DNA from: Brevundimonas sp.
GTDB taxonomy: Bacteria; Pseudomonadota; Alphaproteobacteria; Caulobacterales; Caulobacteraceae
Direction: 5' to 3'
DNA: 64,000 nt
NCBI RefSeq assembly: GCF_019636155.1
Contig: NZ_JAHBYB010000002.1
Coordinates: 186,001-250,000 of the forward strand
Shown: positions 60,146-64,000 of the stretch, one piece after another
Numbering within the stretch: position 1 is the first letter of the stretch
Layout: every line of letters begins with the position of its first letter
Program-made: the position numbers and the translations under genes
The notes under the pieces: generated by a model
Told to the model about the DNA's origin: nothing
The model's database searches: none
Seen by the model: the letters and a program-made list of their open reading frames with translations, nothing else

Positions 60146-61453
60146 CTAGGGCGGCGGGGCGACCGGTTCGGGCCCGACGCTGACGGGCGCATCCTCTTCG
60201 CCCCGCGACACCACGGCGGCCGCGACCAGATCGCCGGTGACGTTCAGCGTCGTGCGGCACATGTCCAGGAAACGGTCGACGCCCAGGACCAGGCCGATCC
60301 CCTCGGCCGGCACGCCGACCATGACCAGGATCAGGGCGATGACCGGCAGGGAGCCGGCCGGAACGCCGGCCGTGCCCACGCCGCCCAGGATGCAGACCAG
60401 CATCACGATCAGCTGTTGCTGAAGGCTGAGATCCACGCCGAAGAACTGGGCCAGGAACAGGACGGTGACCCCCTCGAACAGGGCCGTGCCGTTCTGGTTG
60501 GCGGTGGCGCCGACAGTCAGGACGAAACGCGAGATGCGCCGGGGCAGTTTCAGCTCCTCCTCGGCTACGCGCAGCGACACCGGCAGGGTCGCGTTGGACG
60601 AAGCGGTCGAGAAGGCCACCACGATGGGTTCGCGCACCCCCTTGAAGAAGCGGACCGGGTTCATGCCGCCGCCGATCCAGACGGCCAGCGGATAGACCAC
60701 GAACATGTGGATCGCCATGGCGCCCACGGCCACGGCGGCATAAGCGCCCAGCCGCACCAGCAGGTCCCAGCCGAAGACGGCGGCCAGGTTGAACATCAGG
60801 CAGGCGATGGCGATGGGCGCCAGTTTGATGACGAGGTTGATCAGCTTCATCATCACCTCGAACACCCCCTGCAGCGCCTCCTGCAGCCGGTCGGTCGAGG
60901 GCGACTTGGCCATGACCAGGCCGATGCCGAAGAACAGGGCGAAGATCATCACCGGCAGGATCTGGTTCTCGGCCGCCGCCGTGATGACGTTCGACGGGAT
61001 CATGTCCAGGAAGAAGCGGCCGGCCTCGATGTTCTGAGGCGCGCTGCCGACGATGCCGGCGGCGCCGGCGGCGCCCTCCTCCAGCAGCCGTTGGGCCAGG
61101 GCGGGATCGACGCCGTCGCCGGGCCGGAACAGGTTGACCATGCCCAGGCCGATGGCCACCGCTATGCCCGAAACCACGATGGTGAACAGCAGGGTCTTCC
61201 AGCCGACGCGGCCCAGGGCCTTCAGGTCGCCCATTTCCGCCACCCCGATCACCAGGGCCGAGAACAGAAGCGGCAGGACCAGCATGAACAGAAGGCGCAG
61301 GAAGATCTGGCCGACCGACCGGATCAGCTCCATCAGCCAGGGCGCGGTCTCAAGCCCGTTCAGATTGACGATCAGGCCCCCGCCCAGGCCCGCCACAAAG
61401 CCCAGCAGCATCCACACATACAGCGGAATCCCGCCACGCTTCGTCGTTTCCAT
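60146..61453 (-). CDS. Dicarboxylate/amino acid:cation symporter (DAACS family)
   Basis: A 435-residue GltP/DctA-type sodium or proton symporter with 8 helices and two re-entrant loops. SSNATLPVSLRVAEEELKLP (HP1 with the serine-rich tip), TVGATANQNGTALFEGV (helix 7 NxxG) and GVGTAGVPAGSLPVIALILV (HP2) define the family. The ATG at 61453 begins the conserved protein. Substrate could be glutamate, aspartate, succinate or similar. The neighbouring binding protein is 23 bases upstream on the same strand, although such symporters need none. Confidence 0.93.
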   Translation of the reverse strand: METTKRGGIPLYVWMLLGFVAGLGGGLIVNLNGLETAPWLMELIRSVGQIFLRLLFMLVLPLLFSALVIGVAEMGDLKALGRVGWKTLLFTIVVSGIAVAIGLGMVNLFRPGDGVDPALAQRLLEEGAAGAAGIVGSAPQNIEAGRFFLDMIPSNVITAAAENQILPVMIFALFFGIGLVMAKSPSTDRLQEALQGVFEVMMKLINLVIKLAPIAIACLMFNLAAVFGWDLLVRLGAYAAVAVGAMAIHMFVVYPLAVWIGGGMNPVRFFKGVREPIVVAFSTASSNATLPVSLRVAEEELKLPRRISRFVLTVGATANQNGTALFEGVTVLFLAQFFGVDLSLQQQLIVMLVCILGGVGTAGVPAGSLPVIALILVMVGVPAEGIGLVLGVDRFLDMCRTTLNVTGDLVAAAVVSRGEEDAPVSVGPEPVAPPP

Positions 61454-61476
61454 CTGCCCCCCGGGCGCTGTTGTCC

Positions 61477-62574
61477 TTATCGAACCGGCAGGCCGTAGAT
61501 CAGCCCGGCCGGTCGCGCGTTCCATTGTGCGTTCAACCCGCGGGCCAGGTCGAGAGAAGATTTCGGCCCGATGTTGCGGTTGAAGATTTCGCCGTAATTA
61601 CCTGTGCTGACTATGGCTTTCAAAGCCCAATCCTGCGGAAGGGCCAGCATTTCGCCGAAATGACCCTCGGAACCCAGCAGGCGCCGCACGCGCGGATCGC
61701 GACTGTCGCGGGCCATCTGGGCCGCCGTTTCCTGAGTCACCCCCAGCTCTTCGGCCAGGATCAGGGCGTTCAGGGTCCAGCGCACCACGGCCGCCCACTG
61801 TTCGTCGCCACGCCGCACGACGGGCCCGAGCGGCTCCTTGGACACGACGTCGGGCAGGATGGCGTGCTGGCCCGGGTTGGCCAGGGTCGAACGGGCGGCG
61901 GCCAGGGCCGAGATGTCGGCGGTGAAGGCGTCGCAGGCCTCGCGCTCATAGGCGGCGCGCGCCTCTTCTTCATTGGGAAGGACGACGGGCGTGTAGGCGA
62001 TGCCGCGCGAGCGGAAATAGTCATCGGCGTTCAGCCGCGTCGTCGAGCCGGCCTGAACGCAGACGCGGGCGCCCTCCAGCTCGGTCGCGCTGGCCAGGTT
62101 CAGGGCGCGGCGCACCAGGAAGCCCTGGCCATCGTAATAGTTGACCCCGGCGAAGACGAAGCCGTCCCCCGCCTCGCGGCTCATGGTCCAGGAGGTGTTG
62201 CGCCACAGGACGTCGATTCGCCCGTCACGCAGGGCCGGCAGGCGTTCCTCGGCGCTCAGCGGAACGAAGCGCACCGCATCCCCGTCCCCCAGGACGGCGG
62301 CCGCCAGGGCGCGGCAGAAATCGACGTCGAAGCCCCGCCAGCGCCCACGGTTGTCGGTATAGGCGAAGCCCACCAGCCCCTGGTGCACCCCGCAGGCCAG
62401 CCGTCCGCGCGCCTTGATCGCGGTCAGGGTCGGGCCGGCGGGGATCTGGGCTTCCTTGCCCGCGCGCACCGCCGGGGTCTGATCCGAGGCGGGAACCGCA
62501 TCGGGCGCCGGTTTGCGATCGCAGCCGACCAGGATCAGGGCCAGAAGAGCCATGGCGCCGCCGGTCAATCGCAT
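61477..62574 (-). CDS. Amino-acid ABC transporter substrate-binding lipoprotein
   Basis: A 365-residue extracellular solute-binding protein, family 3 (general amino acid AapJ-like). The signal ends in lipobox LVGC with lipidated Cys18, unlike the soluble AapJ. The ligand-binding core includes ARGRLACGVHQGLVGFAYTD, FDVDFCRALAAAVLGD, DGRIDVLWRNTSWTMSRE and YDGQGFLV. No ABC permease or ATPase gene is adjacent. It is divergent from the cystathionine lyase-like gene and may be co-transcribed with the downstream symporter. Confidence 0.88.
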   Translation of the reverse strand: MRLTGGAMALLALILVGCDRKPAPDAVPASDQTPAVRAGKEAQIPAGPTLTAIKARGRLACGVHQGLVGFAYTDNRGRWRGFDVDFCRALAAAVLGDGDAVRFVPLSAEERLPALRDGRIDVLWRNTSWTMSREAGDGFVFAGVNYYDGQGFLVRRALNLASATELEGARVCVQAGSTTRLNADDYFRSRGIAYTPVVLPNEEEARAAYEREACDAFTADISALAAARSTLANPGQHAILPDVVSKEPLGPVVRRGDEQWAAVVRWTLNALILAEELGVTQETAAQMARDSRDPRVRRLLGSEGHFGEMLALPQDWALKAIVSTGNYGEIFNRNIGPKSSLDLARGLNAQWNARPAGLIYGLPVR

Positions 62575-62654
62575 GATCGCTGCTCCCTTGCTTGCGCCCC
62601 CCGAGGCTTTAGAGGCTTTTGAGCGCCGAACCGCAACCCGCGAAGGGATAATCC

Positions 62655-63845
62655 GTGCCGTTCTCCGACCGCACCCGTCTGATCGCCTCGGCCACCGCGC
62701 GCGGCGCCGGGCGTCGCCCCGTCAGCCCGCCGATCGAACGGGCCTCCACCCTGCTGAACGACGATCCGGCGCGGATGGCCGACGCCGCCGACGGCCCCGT
62801 CTATGGGCTGGACGGCACAGGGGCGGCGCGGGCTCTGCGCGCCGCCATCGCGGATCTGGAAGGCGCCGCGGACAGCTGGTTGACGCCGTCGGGACTGGCG
62901 GCGGTGACCGTGCCGCTGATGGCTCTGCTGAAGCCGGGCGACGCGGTGCTGGCCAGCGACGGCCTCTATGGTCCCACACGCCGGTTCCTGACCCGGTGGA
63001 TGGCGGCGCGAGGCGTCACGACGCGGTTCCACCCGGCCGGCGCCGATGTGGCCGCCATCGTCGACCTGCTGACGCCGGCGACGCGGGTCGTGCTGATCGA
63101 AAGCCCCTCGTCCCTGACCTTCGAGATGACGGACGTCCCCGCCCTGGCCGCCGCCTGTCGCGGTCGCGGCGTCCTGACGGTGATGGACAACGCCTGGGGG
63201 GCGGGCCTGGCCTTCCGACCGCTGGCGCACGGGGTCGATGTCTCGGTCCAGCCCCTGACCAAATACGCGGCCGGTCATTCCGACCTGCTGATGGGGGCGA
63301 TATCGGTGCGCGACCCCGCGGTCGGGCGGCGGATCGCCGAGACCATCGAGGACCAGGGCTGGCACGTCTCGCCCGACGACGCCTGGCTGGCGCTTCGGGG
63401 GCTACGCACCCTGCCGCTGCGCTATGCCGAACAGGAGGCGTCCGCGCGGCGCGTGGCGCAGTGGCTGGCGGCCCAACCCGAAGTCGCCCGCGTGTTGTGG
63501 CCCGCCCTGCCCGGTGATCCCGGTCAGGGTCTGTGGGCGCGCGACTATTCCGGCGCCGCCTCCCTGTTCGGACTGGTCATGCGCGGCGGAAACGAGACGC
63601 GGGCCCATGCCCTGATGCGGGGTCTGACCCTGTTCGGCCTGGGCTATTCCTGGGGCGGGTTTGAAAGCCTGATCACCTATGAGACGCCGCAAATGGCCCA
63701 GCGCCGGCATCCGCCCGTGCTGGAAGGTCCGCTGCTGCGGCTGCACGTCGGGCTGGAGGATCCGGAAGACCTGATCGCCGACCTGGAGATCGGCCTGGCC
63801 GCCTGGCGCGCCCACCAGGACTCGAACCTGGAACCGTCCGCTTAG
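62655..63845 (+). CDS. metC: Cystathionine beta-lyase-like PLP enzyme
   Basis: A 396-residue Cys/Met-metabolism PLP-dependent enzyme. The pyridoxal lysine is Lys203 in VQPLTKYAAGHSD; other motifs are TLLNDDPAR, YGLDGTGAARALRAAI, IESPSSLTFEMTD and MDNAWGAGL. It most likely cleaves cystathionine to homocysteine. Start is a GTG with AAGGGA upstream. The last 12 codons (AHQDSNLEPSA) lie inside the antisense tRNA-Arg gene, so the ancestral end was probably near 63803 and the tail is tRNA-derived. Confidence 0.85.
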   Translation: MPFSDRTRLIASATARGAGRRPVSPPIERASTLLNDDPARMADAADGPVYGLDGTGAARALRAAIADLEGAADSWLTPSGLAAVTVPLMALLKPGDAVLASDGLYGPTRRFLTRWMAARGVTTRFHPAGADVAAIVDLLTPATRVVLIESPSSLTFEMTDVPALAAACRGRGVLTVMDNAWGAGLAFRPLAHGVDVSVQPLTKYAAGHSDLLMGAISVRDPAVGRRIAETIEDQGWHVSPDDAWLALRGLRTLPLRYAEQEASARRVAQWLAAQPEVARVLWPALPGDPGQGLWARDYSGAASLFGLVMRGGNETRAHALMRGLTLFGLGYSWGGFESLITYETPQMAQRRHPPVLEGPLLRLHVGLEDPEDLIADLEIGLAAWRAHQDSNLEPSA

Positions 63846-63880
63846 AAGGCGGGTGCTCTATCCGGTTGAGCTATGGGCGC
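63804..63880 (-). tRNA. tRNA-Arg (TCT)
   Basis: A 77-base cloverleaf on the minus strand. The acceptor stem GCGCCCA pairs with TGGGCGC, the D arm is AGCTCAACCGGATAGAGC, the anticodon loop CTTCTAA carries TCT, the T arm is CCAGGTTCGAGTCCTGG, and GCCA is encoded. Its 3' half overlaps the last 42 bases of the metC frame on the other strand. Confidence 0.96.
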
Positions 63881-63923
63881 CTGCACAGGCAGACGTGATT
63901 TCGCTAGGGGAAACCGCGTCGCG

Positions 63924-64000
63924 GCTCAAGCAGCGAGCAACCGCGTTGCGAGCGGTAGGCGAACCCAAAGCCGCCTCAAGCAGCGAGCAACCGCGTTGCG
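63924..64000. repeat. Dispersed short repeat at the right edge, two units
   Basis: A unit at 63924-63954 (GCTCAAGCAGCGAGCAACCG onward) and a second at 63975-64000, cut off by the window end, match the 31-base repeat near 11129 in inverted orientation. The two units here share 25 consecutive bases or more, with the copy running past the end. Confidence 0.75.

Noticed and set aside
62575-62654. SAM riboswitch upstream of metC
   Set aside because: The 80 bases between the divergent genes are too short and show no SAM-II-like pairing that I can see.

Overview
The window is a dense stretch of bacterial chromosome with very high GC. Gene content and order point to an alphaproteobacterium of the Caulobacteraceae, most likely Brevundimonas or a close relative. 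The evidence is a PopZ gene beside valS and a TolC-type exporter, a bactofilin overlapping an M23 peptidase gene, a PopA-like receiver/GGDEF protein, the dusB-ntrY-ntrX-dat-hfq-hflX cluster, a fused IspDF, and a GTTC-N7-GTTC LexA box of the alphaproteobacterial type. This is inference from protein features; no database was searched.

Layout. 0-8 kb: the end of pyruvate dehydrogenase E2, lpdA, an FMN reductase, a NamZ-like muramidase overlapping a DOMON-like gene, tyrS-bcp, and the M23 peptidase-bactofilin pair. 8-11 kb: a radical SAM protein behind an SOS box, an RNA m5U methyltransferase and a glycine-zipper envelope protein. 11-20 kb: tlyA, valS, popZ, tolC, an isoaspartyl methyltransferase homologue, tRNA-Cys, a TrmH-type methyltransferase and tRNA-Asn. 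20-27 kb: a lipoprotein, a LOG protein, a COQ10-like START protein, lipA facing a stand-alone Aas-type acyl-ACP synthetase, DoxX, a DODA-type dioxygenase and WrbA. 27-32.4 kb: a metalloprotease-like/VanY pair, a coupled MFS-mazG-DUF1643 unit, then a looser, visibly less GC-rich accessory patch with an HTH protein, a small membrane protein and a probably frameshifted gene. 32.6-41.6 kb: nhaP and the hflX-hfq-dat-ntrX-ntrY-dusB cluster, all on the minus strand. 41.6-49 kb: MAPEG, ispDF, an MFS/spermidine-synthase fusion, pncC-tusA, BrkB and the PopA-like protein. 49-64 kb: mfd-sdhE, recG, DUF3089, the heptose/KDO genes (hldD, hldE, kdsA), sseA, a dicarboxylate symporter, an amino-acid binding lipoprotein, a cystathionine beta-lyase-like enzyme and tRNA-Arg.

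How the genes fit together. Many neighbours are translationally coupled through ATGA/GTGA overlaps: NamZ/DOMON, tyrS/bcp, VanY/metalloprotease, MFS/mazG/DUF1643, dusB/ntrY, pncC/tusA and hldE/hldD/DUF3089. Themes are envelope building (bactofilin module, NamZ, VanY, heptose and KDO synthesis), cell polarity and cell-cycle control (PopZ, PopA), RNA modification and translation, and DNA repair (Mfd, RecG, SOS-linked radical SAM).

Non-coding structure is mostly repeats. Three long inverted repeats of similar design sit between genes (11.95, 22.04 and 30.94 kb), one of them supplying the last codons of a gene. There is a different 190-bp inverted repeat at 32.4 kb, and a short dispersed repeat near 11.13 kb and again at the right end. 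I saw no insertion sequence, prophage or CRISPR array. The region is largely housekeeping; the most interesting items are regulatory or structural rather than a new multi-gene system.
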